64,000 bases of DNA. Source: Isochrysis galbana (Eukaryota; Haptophyta; Isochrysidales; Isochrysidaceae). Every line of letters begins with the position of its first letter. The stretch's first letter is position 1. Where the stretch lies: NCBI GenBank assembly GCA_018136815.1, contig CM030936.1, forward strand, positions 3,672,474 through 3,736,473. The letters are read 5' to 3'. The notes under the pieces were generated by a model. That model was not told where the DNA came from, did not search any database, and saw only the letters and a list, made by a program, of their open reading frames with translations. Positions 9,970-21,724 of the stretch are shown here, piece by piece. Both the position numbers and the translations under genes were made by a program.

Positions 9970-12900
9970 CTACCACCTCCCACGGCACTTGATGGGCGCT
10001 CCTCGCGCACAACTGCCGCGCATGCTGCTCCCCATCGCATCCCAGCTCGAGCACCGCGAGCTCGTACCCTCTGCGCTTGGCCTGGCGCTTGTAGTACTGG
10101 TACTCCCACGCCTGGCTGTTTGTGTTATCCACGAGCACCAGCGATACGCCCTGTGAGAGAGCACACTCGAAGCGCTGTCGGCACCACTGATGCGCGGCCT
10201 GCAGCCGGGCTTTGTCGAATGTGGCAAGGTATGCCTCTTTTCTTGACATGATGCGCAATTGTCGGCGAGACAAGACTCCCGCACCTGCATCGAAATAGCT
10301 ATCCGCCGAACACGTCACAGTGGCACAGTTGCTGGTGTCCAACATTGACGCATTTGCGGGCGCATCGCTAATGCCCGTACCGGTGCCATGCCGGCGCCCC
10401 ATCTCGTTCTCCCACGCAGAAGCAAGAGCTCGGCAGGCACTGCTCTTGCCACTGCCCGGTAGGCCGCGCATGATGACAACGAGGCCCCTGGATCCCACTT
10501 CCGCATCCATCCCCACCCTTTCGTCCTCGTCGCAATCCGCTCTCATTGGACCTAGCATAAGAGATGCCATTTCAACTGAAAGCTCGCTTCCCAAGGCCTT
10601 CGCTGGCTCCAAAAGGTCCCAAGCGCCACCCTCCTCTCCATCAGACTCGCCACTGTTGTCCTCAGGAAGATCTATTCCCGCATACGCGACCTTGACCGTG
10701 TCCGCATCGCCACCGGCACGGCCCAAGCCGTCCATACGAGTCGACTCTTGCGCTAACCTATCCAGCTCACTTGGTGCTAGCGGCGACAAGCGTCGTAGCA
10801 AGTCGGCGTTCGAGCCCTCTTGCAGACCATCTGCGAGTCGCCGGAGGGCATCCTTCAACTCGAGCCACTCCCCAGGTGCCGCCTGGGGCGGCCTTAACGC
10901 ATCGGAGAGCCCGGGCAGTGCGTCGGCTGCGACTGCACGATTATCAACCACCCAACGTCCGCCTTTGCGCGCGGGGGAAGGCGTGGCAGGGCGCGCAAGG
11001 TTTCCACTGCCGCTACCGGCCTCGCTGCGTCCGTGGGGCACACATCCCGGTGATAGGCTCGAGTTGTTGGTCTTGCACTCCCCCGGCCTCTTCTTGGAAG
11101 CCGCGCCAGGGCTGAGCATCAACCCCACCACCCCGCTCAACGTAAGCAGTGCCGATTCACTCTGCGCGACTCCAGCAATGCCGGCTTGGGCGAGCGCAGC
11201 AGCAGCCGTGACGCCATCTGAGGACTGCGAGGCCATCGACGCGAGGAGCTCGTTAGAGTACACCGGACTGGTGCCGGCTGCCGTCGAGATGGTTATATGT
11301 GGGTGGGTATTCAGGCAAAGCTCAGCGACGCGCGCGTCTTCGATTGATACCTCCACCGCCTGTCCACGCTCGTCGGCGGCGTGTCGCTGTACGCAAAAGA
11401 CGCACCGCTCACCCAGCAGCGGTGCGACGCAATCGCGAAGACATTGCATATCTGGCTCATGGATCAGTGTGATGTGCGGGTGGGAGGCCACTGTCGCGTG
11501 GACCGGGGGGAACATTGAGCGGAGCAAGCACACCGAAGGCTCGTCCAAGAAGACGCCAGCGTAAACGACTCTGGGCTCTAGCACTGCCGTGGGAGCCTCG
11601 AGGAGCGGAGATGCGCCGGAAAGGCACGACAGCGCGGCAGGAGCATCGCTTATCGGCGGGGCTTGGGTCTCCACCCCACACCCGTCTTGCTGGTCCGCAG
11701 CATCAGGAGCGCCCACAGTGTGAGCAATCGTGCTTGGTGTGCACTTAGCCTTGCAAGGCGACGCGCCCACCGAAGTGTTAGCAGGAGAGTCGGGATTCTT
11801 AACCGAGTCCAAACGTGAGCCGTCGTTGCCAACCGGACGTGCAGCAAGCTCATAGCGATCGCCGCTGCGGCCGCTCCTCAACCTACGCTGGCCTCTACCG
11901 CCCTTGCGGGCGGCATGAGCCGAGTTGGCCCTTGCCCCTGACTCTTGCGCGCCCCTCAATGCGCGAGGCGAGCTGTTGGCCTGCCCGATATGCAGCAGGG
12001 CGGCGATTGTCTGCGCGGTGGACACGTGGTGCACAAAGGTGCCCCCAGCCTTGGTCCACGCTTTGCCGATATCGTCGCGGTCGTCGATGAGTATGGCGCG
12101 CTGTCCCGCGTGACGGTGCTTCTCTCGACTCATACAGCACACCACTTGAAAGGTTGTTCCCAGCTCGCGAGCACACCATGCCGCCTTTTGCCGCCGCGCG
12201 CGTTGCCCCAATGTGCCGAACGGGAGGCCGGTCAGCAAGCTGAGCTTGTGTATGCCTGTATCCGGGTGGGTGAGGAAGGTCCACAGGTCCCTGCCGCCCT
12301 CGGTCCAATCGAGCTGCTCGAAAAACTTGGGGTCGGCGTCGACGGCCGCCCAAAGTTCGGCGCTTCGTACTGCGGAAGGGTCACGTCCGCCCAACAGGTG
12401 GCGTGCACGCCGGTCAAAGTCGGCTAGCACGCCGTCAAGATCACAATAGACGCGCCACCCGCGAAGTAGTGGCCGTGACGGCTCGATCCCACGAGGCAGC
12501 GGCGCCACCGCGGCGGACGTTGCCGAGCGGGGCTGGCCGCGCTCGCCTTGGTCCGCTCGGACGATGTCTGACGTGAATGGCCTGCTTGCGGCCCAGCAGA
12601 CTCTGAGCACCGTTTCCAAGTGGCCGATGGCGCCTCCGCCCTCTTCCGCGGACGAGCGGAGTTGCTGCAACGCGGCCTCCCACCAGTCGCCCAAGTGGGG
12701 GTCCTCGTCGCTCGTTGCGTCCCCCTCCTTTGATGTCGCCTCGGCGCCCTTGCGGCTGGTTGCAGTGAGGTGCAACGCGGTTGCCCGCGACCAGCCGGCC
12801 CGAGTGGCAGCCTGCTGTAGCACCTTGCGCACCGCCTTTTCGGTGTGCTGCCCCTGCCCCTTGGCTGCTCGGATGCGGCGCCTTGCCTCGGTCGCCCATG

Positions 12901-14483
12901 AACGTAGCGTGTCTTGGAGGTGGATGAGGGCAGTGTCGACACGTGCGCCAAAGGCTTGGAGTCGGCGCGCGTCGGCCTCGCCCGCCTCTATGCCGCCAGA
13001 CTTGCCGCCCGCCTCACGCAGTAGCGCCGCGCATCGGGGCAGCATGTCGTCACGCATGGGACTCAGGCAAGCGGACCACACCACCGACGCCGGCACCGCT
13101 GCCAAGGTTGGCCGACGCCGCAGAAGCGATAAGAGGACGCCCGCACCCCTACCGCTGCCCCCTCCCACGTCGCACTCCCTACAGCTTGGCGCGTCCTTAT
13201 AGGCCGCGGTCAGCTCGAGCCACCAGTGCGACTTGAGCTTCAACATGCTCGGCGCACCGCCGGAAGCGCAATCTACGGTGCTAAGCACCGCCCCCTCCAC
13301 ACCGTCCCAAAGGGCAACGGCTGCCTGCAACCGCTCGATGAGTGTCGCGCTTGGTAGAACCGCGTGGATCGGCAGCTTGCTATTGTCCGCACACGAGGCC
13401 GCCTGTAGGCCTCCAGTGCCACTTGCGCCCTCCGTCTTCGGCCCATCTCCACCCTGGGCCCACATCACCGTGGGCACCCGCCCGGCACCTGCGAGCACTT
13501 CGTGGACGAGGAGCGCGTCGGCAAACGGCACATCGGCCGCCACCGCCGCTGCAGCGACCTGGGCGTGGCTCAGGTAAGCCCCGCTCTCGTTGTTCCTCAA
13601 CGTCAAAAGGACAAGTGAGGACGTTGAATGCCATATCGCGCCTGTGGCGCGTCGCGCATCGCACCACTCGAACAGTGGGGTCCATCCGCGTTCAAGCCAC
13701 GAGGTACAGAGAACCTCGTAATCAGGACGAGGGCCCGGAGATACGCCGGCGCCGGTTGGTGAGAGCTCAGAGCTGGCCGCCCCTTGGCTGCGAGTGGCGA
13801 CGACAAATTCGGCTACCTCCGGGCAGAGCGCTCGACGAGTCGCCCAATGCAAGCGAGAACTTGTGGGGTCGCCTGCCCTTGGCGCAAGGAACGGTGAGAC
13901 GAGTGAGCCGTCCAGTTTGAGGTGTACAGTGGCCGATGACGTGACATTGATGCGGCTAGGGTGCGTCTGCAAGGGATGGGCACCAGCGCACACGTGTGAG
14001 CAGTGCGCTCGGTGAGGCCGCCACCGCGCCAGCGCCCTTCGCACGGTTTCGGAGCCGAATGCCGCACCTCGGCGATCTCGCCCACATTGAAGAACTTATG
14101 CAGCCTCCTCGCTACGACACGACCGCTCTGTGCACATAGCAGCAGGCCGCGGCACTCACGTCTCGTAGCCAGCAGCCAACGCTCGCGAGAGCCACGACGA
14201 GCGCCTGCGGTGGAGGGTGCGAGTGGCACTCGTGGCTTGAGAGTGGGCGCTGGGTCGGAGGCGGTCTGCATTCGTCTCGCGGGCGCCTGCACGTATGGCT
14301 CTCACCGTACGGGTCAGGGAATAAGCGCTCAGCCCCCAAACCCGCTTCGGAGTAGTCGAAGGCCACAATTTCCACGCCGCCTTCGCAAGTGAGACGGCGC
14401 TCGCAGAACGCTTCGCAGCCGGAGACGGCCTCCCGAACCAGCGGCAGCACATTGCCGTCAAGCCGCGGGAAGACTCCACTCAT
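9893..14483 (-). CDS. multidomain RNA-repair protein: RNA ligase, HAD, 2H phosphoesterase, polynucleotide kinase
   Basis: Exons on the minus strand are 14483-14306, 14204-14068 and 13966-9893, with GT-AG junctions in matching phase. The order follows T4 Rnl1: VEIVAFDYSEAG in exon 1; RRECRGLLLC and HKFFNVGEIAE in exon 2; then in exon 3 the nucleotidyl motif I KLDGSLVS, motif III LFEW, motif IV EGAVLS and motif V LKLKSHWW. Within the long exon-3 frame (numbered from the in-frame ATG at 14044) a HAD domain follows at about 530-690 (YCDLDGVLADFD with both Asp, LLTG, ILIDDRDD). Next is a 2H domain with HPHITL and HPHITIS at about 855 and 915. Last is an N4BP2-like P-loop kinase at about 1188-1380 (MRGLPGSGKSS, CSADSYFD, LVDNTNSQAWEY). 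The frame stays open upstream to about 14990, so a longer N-terminus is possible. Likely role, by family: healing and sealing broken RNA or tRNA exons. Substrate is unknown. Confidence 0.85.
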
Positions 14484-15010
14484 AGCGAGACAGTCAGGGG
14501 GCGCGGGCGACAAGGCGGGCGGCGAGACCTGCTTTGCAACAGCTGCGCAAGGGCGTGCGGCCGCTGGCCCTGCTTCGAGCGGTGGGCTGGATGGAGCGAC
14601 GGAGGCCTCGGGGATTAGGCTTGGGGGCGTGTTGAGCGATCTAGGTGTGGCTCGCGTGTCCGATTTGGCGACCGCCGGTCGCTCTCCACTGAGGTGTTTG
14701 GCGACTGGCCACTGAGGCAGATGCGGCATCGTATCAGCCGCGTCCTCCGCCGCCTCCCTCGAGCCCTCGTCTGCTCGATTCAGAGTAACGAGAAGGACAG
14801 TATCGTCAGCGAGGAAGTCGGAGACATCTCCCGTCCGCGGGAGGACTGTGCCCTCCAAGTGGTTTCTTACGGCATGGCGAAGGACAAGCCTGGCGTTTGC
14901 GCGCTGCTGCGCGCTGAGTCGTAGCTTGCTGCCGGCCAGCTCTATGATCCGCTGAGCGAGCGGAGGAGAGAGGACTGCGGCGGTGTGGCTGCCGCGCGAG
15001 AGAGAGAGGC
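14484..15010 (-). other. possible N-terminal extension or 5'UTR of the RNA-repair gene
   Basis: The frame of exon 1 remains open here and encodes ordinary-looking sequence (RIIELAGSKLRLSAQQ, GDVSDFLADDTVLLVTLN) before dissolving into Ser/Pro/Leu from the pyrimidine tract. In-frame ATGs lie near 14731 and at 15134. I cannot decide between extension and leader. Confidence 0.4.
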
Positions 15011-15400
15011 GGAGGAGGGATGCAGAAGGGAGAGAGGGGGAAGGGGGGGAGGGGAAAGGGGGGGAGGGAGAAGGGGGAGAGGGCGGGGAGGGAGAGGGAG
15101 AAGGGGGAGGAGAGAGTGAGGGAAGGCGGTGCATCGAGGAGGGACCGTGGGAAGGGGGAGGCGGAGAGAGGAGGGAAGGGGGACGGGGGGAGGGGGAGAG
15201 GGGAAGGGGAGGAGGGGAGAGAGAGGCAGAGAGGGAGAGCGAAAGCGAGAGAGAGGGAGAGGGAGAGAGAGAGAGAGGGAGAGGGAGAGCGAGAGAGAGG
15301 GAGAGCGAGAGAGCGAGCGAGCGAGAGAGAGCCACCAGAAGCGAGCGCAAGGGCCCTCGAGACACATATATACATTCTCTCGAATTCATGAATACTTCTG
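15011..15400. repeat. GA-rich tract upstream of the RNA-repair gene
   Basis: Long (GA)n and GGGAGA runs on the plus strand, so it is CT-rich on the sense strand of the minus-strand gene. Open frames through it encode only Glu/Arg/Gly on plus and Ser/Leu/Pro on minus. Confidence 0.85.
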
Positions 15401-16555
15401 AGGGGACGGGGCAAGACAGAGGAAAGAGGCCCCCAGCAGCCTCTCTCTCTCTTCTCGCGCTGCTGGTCGCCCCCCCCCCCCCCCGCCCGTCCACAAGCAA
15501 GTTTCCTGCGTCTAAGAGGGGACTGTTTAAGAGGGAAGAGAGGACCAGAAGAGAGGAAAGAAGCACCGCCGAGGGGGGAGGGAGAGGGAGAGGAGGAGGG
15601 AGAGGAGACCACCAAAGAGAGAAGAAGAAACGAGGCAGAAGAGAGAAAAGAAAGTCGAGTCGTGGACGAGGTCGGGATGGGGATCCTCTTTTAAAATCTA
15701 GTAGTACTTCTTTTTCTCTTTCTTGTGATTGTTAGAACTTATTCTCTCTTCAGCCGCAAAGCACCTTATGTCGCAGTTGCCTCGACGACGGGGTGTGTTT
15801 ACAAAATATGGAACGTCCATTTACCGTGAAATATGGACCTCAGAGCACCCAATTCTCGCGAAGCACCTTCAAAGGTGCTTCCTTCCGCCAGCTAGCACCG
15901 CTAGCCACAAAATAAAGTACACCGGAAGAGCCAAAGCACGTCCGGTGTGCCCGTCTGCCCCCATCGCCATCGCGGTGTGGACGAGCCAAAGCAGCACCAT
16001 CAAAGGCTGTATTTGTATTTGTATACTCACACAACAAGCACAAGCAACAAGAAACCAGAAAACTCTGTTAGAGTCTCTGGCGCTCCCAGTCGCAGTTGCG
16101 GGTAAGGAAGGGGCCTTGTACACTTGCCCTTCCCATACGCCCCGATTAGGTTCCCCCGAGCGACTCCCGCCCTCGTCCGCCGCGCCCCGACTCCCTCCAG
16201 CTTGGAGCGGGGAGAAAACAAAACACCCAGTCCCCTTTACTTTCTGTAGCCAAAGGAAAAATGCTTTAGCTTTAAGCCAGCAAGCCAGCTAGATTGGGAT
16301 TCTCGAACCGGCGCCCAGCACCGCACACTGCACTAATAGTGCCACCCGAGCACCCGAGCCGCTAGGGGCTAACTGTCGTTTGCTGTAGTGTTTATGTTTG
16401 CCGCAAAGATGTCGCATTCGCGAATCGACACTCGTTAGGCTTGTGTCTCTTCAGGCTTGTGTCTCTTCTCTTTCTCTTTCGTCGTTCGGCACGTATCGTT
16501 ATAATTCTCTTGTCTCTTGCGCCATCACGTTCGCTAACTCGACGGACTCGTCGAG
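15401..16555. other. intergenic, purine tract then unique sequence
   Basis: A C run at about 15471-15484 and a further GA-rich stretch to about 15660 are followed by unique sequence with no recognisable gene. A tRNA-like stretch near 16290-16345 was considered and rejected. Confidence 0.4.
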
Positions 16556-16685
16556 AACCGCCAAGGCGGGCATGGGGAGACAACCCCCCCCAAAAACAAA
16601 AAAAGGATCGACATGGGCGACCTTCGACCTTCGCCCAATGTACGATACGGACACCAAAGGAAACCTGCTAATCCCCAGCGCATAA
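16556..16685 (+). pseudogene. retroelement C-terminal peptide fragment
   Basis: The frame reads AKAGMGRQPPPKTKK, then LRPMYDTDTKGNLLIPS and a stop. It matches the C-terminus of the retroelement frame at 52030-53238 (KASQGRKPKIK, CTPVYKTNNKGNLVIS) and the fragment at 50345-50541. No upstream coding of the element is preserved. Confidence 0.55.
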
Positions 16686-17827
16686 ATGTTATCCCTGGCC
16701 ACACGCCTCGGGAATAGAACACCAAGTTATAGCCAACCGCGACACTAGCACAGAGATAGGCGGCTGAGTACGCCGAAGCGCGCAATAGTGACACCTCTAA
16801 GAAAAAGGAGCACCCGACAGCGCACACACAAAAGCGGGCAAGCTGAGGGGCAACCGGGCAACCCGATGCGCGGATGAAAAACGACAACATGAACCAAAAG
16901 GCCTGCCCGGATTACGCTGGGTTTGGATCGAAGCTCTGGCCGGGGCCAACCAACACCGCCCTCTGCACAGCCAAATCCGCCCCCGCCGCCGTGCGCGGAC
17001 CCCACTGCCACACTGCCACTGCCACTGCACCATTGCCCAAACCCAAACCTTCCCAAGTATCTTCACCCGCTACCCAAGTCGATAGGCCGCCTACGGACCC
17101 GTGGGTTGCCAAGCGGATCAAGGATGGAGTCTTATAGGAGTTTTACCCGGATCTTGGGGTCAGTCCATCTCCACATCGTCAATCGTCGAGACACCTCAAG
17201 AACTCGAAGGTGTGAGAGGCGAGGAGGAATTTGACATCTCCTCCTCAACCTACTTCTAGAAGAATAGGTATAGGTACTGATCCTGATAGGGACGTAGATA
17301 CTAGCAAATAAATTCGCACAATAGCAATAGTAAGATTCACGAAGCTGTGCATGGCCGCGACATGCGCAGCCAACACGAGCTCGCCGCCCCCCCAGTTGGA
17401 CTCATCGAGGGCGCGGGAATCTCGCCCCTCGGCCCTCAGCCTGATTGCATCCCGCTGTTTTACAATTCATCCCCGTGTCACGCGAGGCCCCCCCTCCCCT
17501 CCCCCCCCGCGCCCCCGTTCCGGGCAGAGTCGGAGTCTCGAGCTCTCGCAGACACTCTAGACTCCGTCGGCGAGAGAGAGTCCAGAGTCTAGAGTCGATG
17601 GATGCGACAAGTGCGACGTGGTCCCTGCGGAGTACGCGGATGGAACCGGCCGGCCTGGAGCCCGATATTTTACTACAGAGTCCAGAAGGAATCCACGCGC
17701 CCGGTTTCGGTCCACGCCTCGGAGATCGGGCCAGGTACGCGATCTGGCCTATGCCTCCGTCGGCGATTATGCGAAATGCAGCGGCGTGACCGAGATTCTC
17801 CCTTGTTCTCGTCCTCCTTTTGAGGCG
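16686..17827. other. intergenic, no gene recognised
   Basis: Short frames only. The last 450 bases carry several small direct repeats (ACTCTAGACTCC, GAGTCCAGAGTC) and may include promoter sequence of the phosphate transporter. Confidence 0.4.
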
Positions 17828-17887
17828 GGGGGGGGGGGGGGGGAGGGGGAGGGGGGGGAGGGGGGGGGGAGGGGGGGGGGGGGGGGG
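17828..17887. repeat. poly-G tract
   Basis: About 60 bases of G interrupted by single A residues, 80 bp upstream of the phosphate-transporter start. It can form G-quadruplexes and is prone to length error. Confidence 0.9.
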
Positions 17888-17969
17888 TTCTCCCCCTTGG
17901 CCGATAGGCTCGTAGCGCATCGCCTCCATCAGTGGCCCTCCGCCGTCTGCCGTCCTCGTCCACTTCATC

Positions 17970-19823
17970 ATGGCCTACACCACTCTCGAGCCACTCCACG
18001 AGTGAGTACGCTCGCACGGAGCAAGCCTTGCGCCACGCGACATCCCAAGTGGTTGACGCGCGTCGCTCTGCCGCCCCGTCATCACCACTCCCGTGCTCTT
18101 CTGCTTCCCTTCCATCAGGTACTCTTGGATCGTCGTCTTCGGCGCAATTGCCGCCATCTTTGCCGCCTTCGGCATCGGCGCCAACGACGTGGCCAATGCG
18201 TACGCTACGTCGGTTGGCTCGAAGGCTCTCACCATCAAGCAAGCCTGCGCGCTTGCCGTCATCTTCGAGTTCCTCGGCGCGGTGCTCGCCGGCTCCAACG
18301 TCGCTGAGACCATCCGTAAGGGCATTGCAAACACCAGCTGCTACACGACTTACATGGACGCCGCCATTCTGATGTATGGCAACTTGTGCGTCGTCGGCGC
18401 GGTCGGGATTTGGCTCCTCCTCGCTTCAGCCCTGGAGATGCCCGTCTCCACCACGCACTCAGCGTGTGGTGGCCTGGTCGGCATGGCCATCGTGACCAAG
18501 GGTGCGGACTGTGTCGTGTGGTACAAGAAGTCGGGCGCAGACAAGCTGTTCATCCCCGGCGGCATCACGGGCATTGTGCTTTCTTGGGTCATCTCGCCTG
18601 TTCTCTCTGGCATCTTCTCCGTCATCCTTTTCTGGACAGTGCGCGCGGTTGTGCTCCGCTCGTCCAACTCGTTTGCGCGTGCTATCAAGTTCTATCCTGG
18701 CCTGATCTGGATTGCCGTGTGGATCAACACGTTCTTTGTTGTTTCGAAGGGCATTTCCAAGAAGATCTGCCCCAAGGGATACAAGATCTGGATCTGCAAG
18801 GGCACCGGCGGTCATGTTGACGGTTGGATTGCCTTGGCCTTCTCGTGCGGCATTGGACTCGTGGTGGCAGTGGTCTGTATTCCAATTTACCAACGGATCC
18901 GCCGCTCTGTCGAATCTGAGTTCTCCGACGAGGGTATCGCCGCATCGACGGCCAAAGCCAAAGAGAGGGCGGTCGCCGCTGAGGCCCGCCGGATCGCCGA
19001 CGAGGAGAGCACAGGCATGCAAAAGACCTTCCTCTGCATGAAGAACGCCTGTCTGCACTCAATCAACCATGACGTGCACCAAGTCATCGATGGCGACAAG
19101 GCCGACAATAGGGTCAAGGCTATCTATGATAACGCAGAGAAGTTCGACCCCAAAGCGGAGGCCGTTTTCCGCTACATTCAGATCTTTACTGCCATTTGCG
19201 ACTCCTTTGCGCACGGTGCGAATGATACCGCCAATGCGATGGGCCCTTTCATGGCCATTTATGCTGTCTACACTAACGGCACGGGCAAGATCGTGAGCAA
19301 GCCTGACCTCAAGGATGATGCGTACTGGATCCTGGCCCTCGGTGGCGCGGGCATCGGCATTGGCCTCCTCTTGTACGGCTACAAGATTATCCAGGCAATC
19401 GGCGTCAAGCTTGCTGTTATCACCCCATCGCGCGGCTTTTCAATTGAGCTCGGCGCCGCCATCGTCATCATTGTCGGTTCATACATTGGACTGCCGCTCT
19501 CGACGACCCACTGCCAGGTGGGCGCCACCACTGGCGTCGCACTCCTTGAAGGTTCCAAGGGAGTGAACAAGTGGGTCCTCGGTAAGACTGCAGTTGGCTG
19601 GATCATCACCCTCATCATTGCCGGCATCAGTGCCGGACTTCTCGTTGCTCAGGGCGTCCACGCGCCACTCGCCGGCGCACTCGACTCGCCCGACTCACCG
19701 CAAGCTATTTTCCTTCAGAAGGAGTGCGGCCCCTATCTTGAGATCCAGGAGCCCGACCATTACCGTGTTGTCGATTCCGTGCTCTTCCCGACGCAGGCAT
19801 GGTGCAATGCATCCGCACTGTGA
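17970..19823 (+). CDS. PiT-family phosphate transporter
   Basis: Two exons: 17970-18001 (MAYTTLEPLHE) and 18119-19823, joined through a GTGAGT donor and a CATCAG acceptor that rebuild a Glu codon. The product has 578 residues. It carries the two signature repeats of the PHO4/PiT family, GANDVANA at residues 31-38 and GANDTANA at about 377-384. Each is followed by a matching second half with PVSTTHSACGG and PLSTTHCQVGA. About ten hydrophobic helices flank a charged cytosolic loop of some 80 residues (Ala/Lys/Glu-rich, about 270-350). The family imports inorganic phosphate with Na+ or H+. The length and both repeats are intact, so it should be functional. Plasma-membrane location is inferred. 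In-frame reading from an ATG inside the intron would lose the natural N-terminus, which is why I choose the short first exon. Confidence 0.93.
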
Positions 19824-20875
19824 TGAGCGCAATTCAGCCGCGCTCGCGGTACATCACCACGGCAACCCTCCCGATTACAATCTGCCCGGATGCATGAAAG
19901 TTTTGACTTTCGTGGCTTCAAGGAACAGAGGGCGGAAGGGGCAAGCACTCACTACTCTACTACCCGACTTCGGTCTACTGCCGCCACGCCCATTGCACAT
20001 GAAGTTGCGTTGCCTGGCATGGTCGTAGCGCAAGCAACAGCGATAGCCGTAATCTTTGGTGGTTTGTTGTAGTGATATGTAGAGATATTTGTGAGTTGGA
20101 CGGGAGTACGCGCACCACACCAAAGATCAAAGGGAGTGAGAGAACATCTGTTATATTCTCGGGGCTCACGCGACTCTGGTCCCAATCTAAGTTGCACTTT
20201 GCAGCATTTCCACCCCCCTTGTGAGGGTTGCTCGCTTTTGGGGCTTGACTCTGAAAATACATAGGAGGTGCCTCAAGGCCCACTTAGCACTTAGATGATG
20301 ACACCGCACCTCGCGCGATCTTGTGGTGGAGGCCGCAGTGTGGTGCCTCGTTCCGTCGTCGCGACCGGAGACCCATCTCAGGGGCACCTCGGGGAAATCG
20401 AAGGAAAAAAGAAAACATTCGAGAAGGTTGGAGGAGCACTCTTCACTCTCCATTAAAGTATGGCCGGTAACCCCCACGCTGATTTTTTGCTCGTGCTCCC
20501 CGCGGAGGGGGGGGGGGGTGACGGGGAGGGGGCGATTCGAACAATGGCTCGGACCCCGGCTGCCCAAGCCTTCGGGGAGTTGGGAGAGGGGACCGGGGAA
20601 CGGAGAGGCATTCTCCTCGAGAACGGACAGATGGTGGTGCCCCCGGCACTTGTGCTGGCGAAGCATGCCAAGTGCCGGGGAGGCGACGTCTCCTCTGCAG
20701 GAGAGTCGTTCTTCCTCGTCTGCTCCGCCTCGACGCATCCAGACTATCCTGCGGATGATCGCCTGCACTTCTTTTTACATGGAGTGTGGCCCAGATGGGA
20801 CAATAGGCTTCTAATAGGTTCTATTAAGAGGTCAAGAGGTCTACCAGACCTGTTACCTGTTAATAGGTAATAGGT
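19824..20875. other. 3' flank and intergenic sequence
   Basis: No gene recognised. An open frame at 20460-20870 is unsupported by any motif. A G run lies at 20509-20518. Confidence 0.4.
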
Positions 20876-20942
20876 AAAAAAAAACCTATCTGATATTCTC
20901 GCCACGCGCGTGGCTATAGGTACCGCTATCGTAGCCACGCCC
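20876..20942 (-). mobile_element. retroelement 3' tail, truncated copy
   Basis: On the plus strand an A run followed by ATTCTCGCCACGCGCG and GTAGCCACGCCC is the reverse complement of the tail's terminal half. The outer half (CCTAGG...GAGCACGAGG) is missing. Confidence 0.5.
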
Positions 20943-21295
20943 AGATCATCTCAGATCCCTTCCTCTCCCTAGTAACTAAGCTCAGAAGTCAGAAACTAAT
21001 CGTATTCATATTATAAATCATACTTATAGATCTATAATATGATTAAAATGAGTTTTATTTTGACCTGTTACGGACCTATTGCGACCTGTTAACATGTCCT
21101 CTTAATAGGAAGAGGCCCCCAAAACTTGTTGACCTTGAACTGTTGTCCCATCCGGGGAGTGTGGTGCATCAACGCAGCGATGATCGATCGGTGGCGTCTC
21201 GATCCGCACCGGCGAGTCCCGCACAAGGACCAGCCTCGAGTCTTCTACATAGACAAGGACTGGGCGGATTCGCTGGCGCGGCTTGAGGTCGGAAC

Positions 21296-21445
21296 GACGG
21301 AGGGGGGAGGGGGAAATCTGCGGAGGGGGGAAACCTGCAGAGGGGGGAAATCTGCGGAGGGGGGGAAATCTGCGGAAGGGGGGGGAACTGCAGAGGGGGG
21401 GGAAATCTGCGGAGGGGGGAACTGCAGAGGGGGCGGGGGAAGGGA
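21296..21445. repeat. G-rich tandem array
   Basis: Repeated units of the form GGGGAAATCTGCGGAGG and GGGGAACTGCAGAGG, about eight copies with spacing of 17-20 bases. It directly precedes repeat family A copy 2, as a shorter version does at 4825-4870. Confidence 0.85.
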
Positions 21446-21700
21446 ATGCAGAGGGGCCCAGTTCTGTTACCTGCATTTCTTACCTTAAACGGGTGGACAA
21501 TTACCGTAACGGTAAAAATGAAACTCAAATCCTCGAATTTCGAGACGAAAATCGGCGAACCAGGACTTGAGCCCAGGGAGAATCCGAATCTGCACGCCTT
21601 GCGCGACCACGGCGAACATAGAAGGCGGTATATCGCGAGGAAGGCTCGTACTCGTGCCGAAATATTCATGCCAAAAGGTCTGAATACAATACAACAGTGG
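21446..21700 (+). repeat. dispersed repeat family A, copy 2
   Basis: Nearly identical to 4870-5115, including GACAATTACCGTAACGGTAA and AAATCCTCGAATTTCGAGAC. It is joined on its left to the G-rich array. Confidence 0.85.
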
Positions 21701-21724
21701 GCCGTACGGTGACAGGTCGTATGT

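Noticed and set aside
10320..11564. 414-residue plus-strand frame
   Set aside because: Antisense to the RNA-repair gene, whose conserved motifs and splice sites are clear.
14983..15735. 250-residue Glu/Arg/Gly-rich plus-strand frame
   Set aside because: Translation of a (GA)n tract; no stops because of composition.
16285..16345. Possible minus-strand tRNA (GGTTCGAGAATCC near a GCACTATTAGTGC hairpin)
   Set aside because: The T-arm and acceptor stems do not pair, so the cloverleaf fails.
20323..20870. Overlapping plus-strand frames of 136-163 residues
   Set aside because: No motif, a G run in the middle, and no splice-consistent neighbours.
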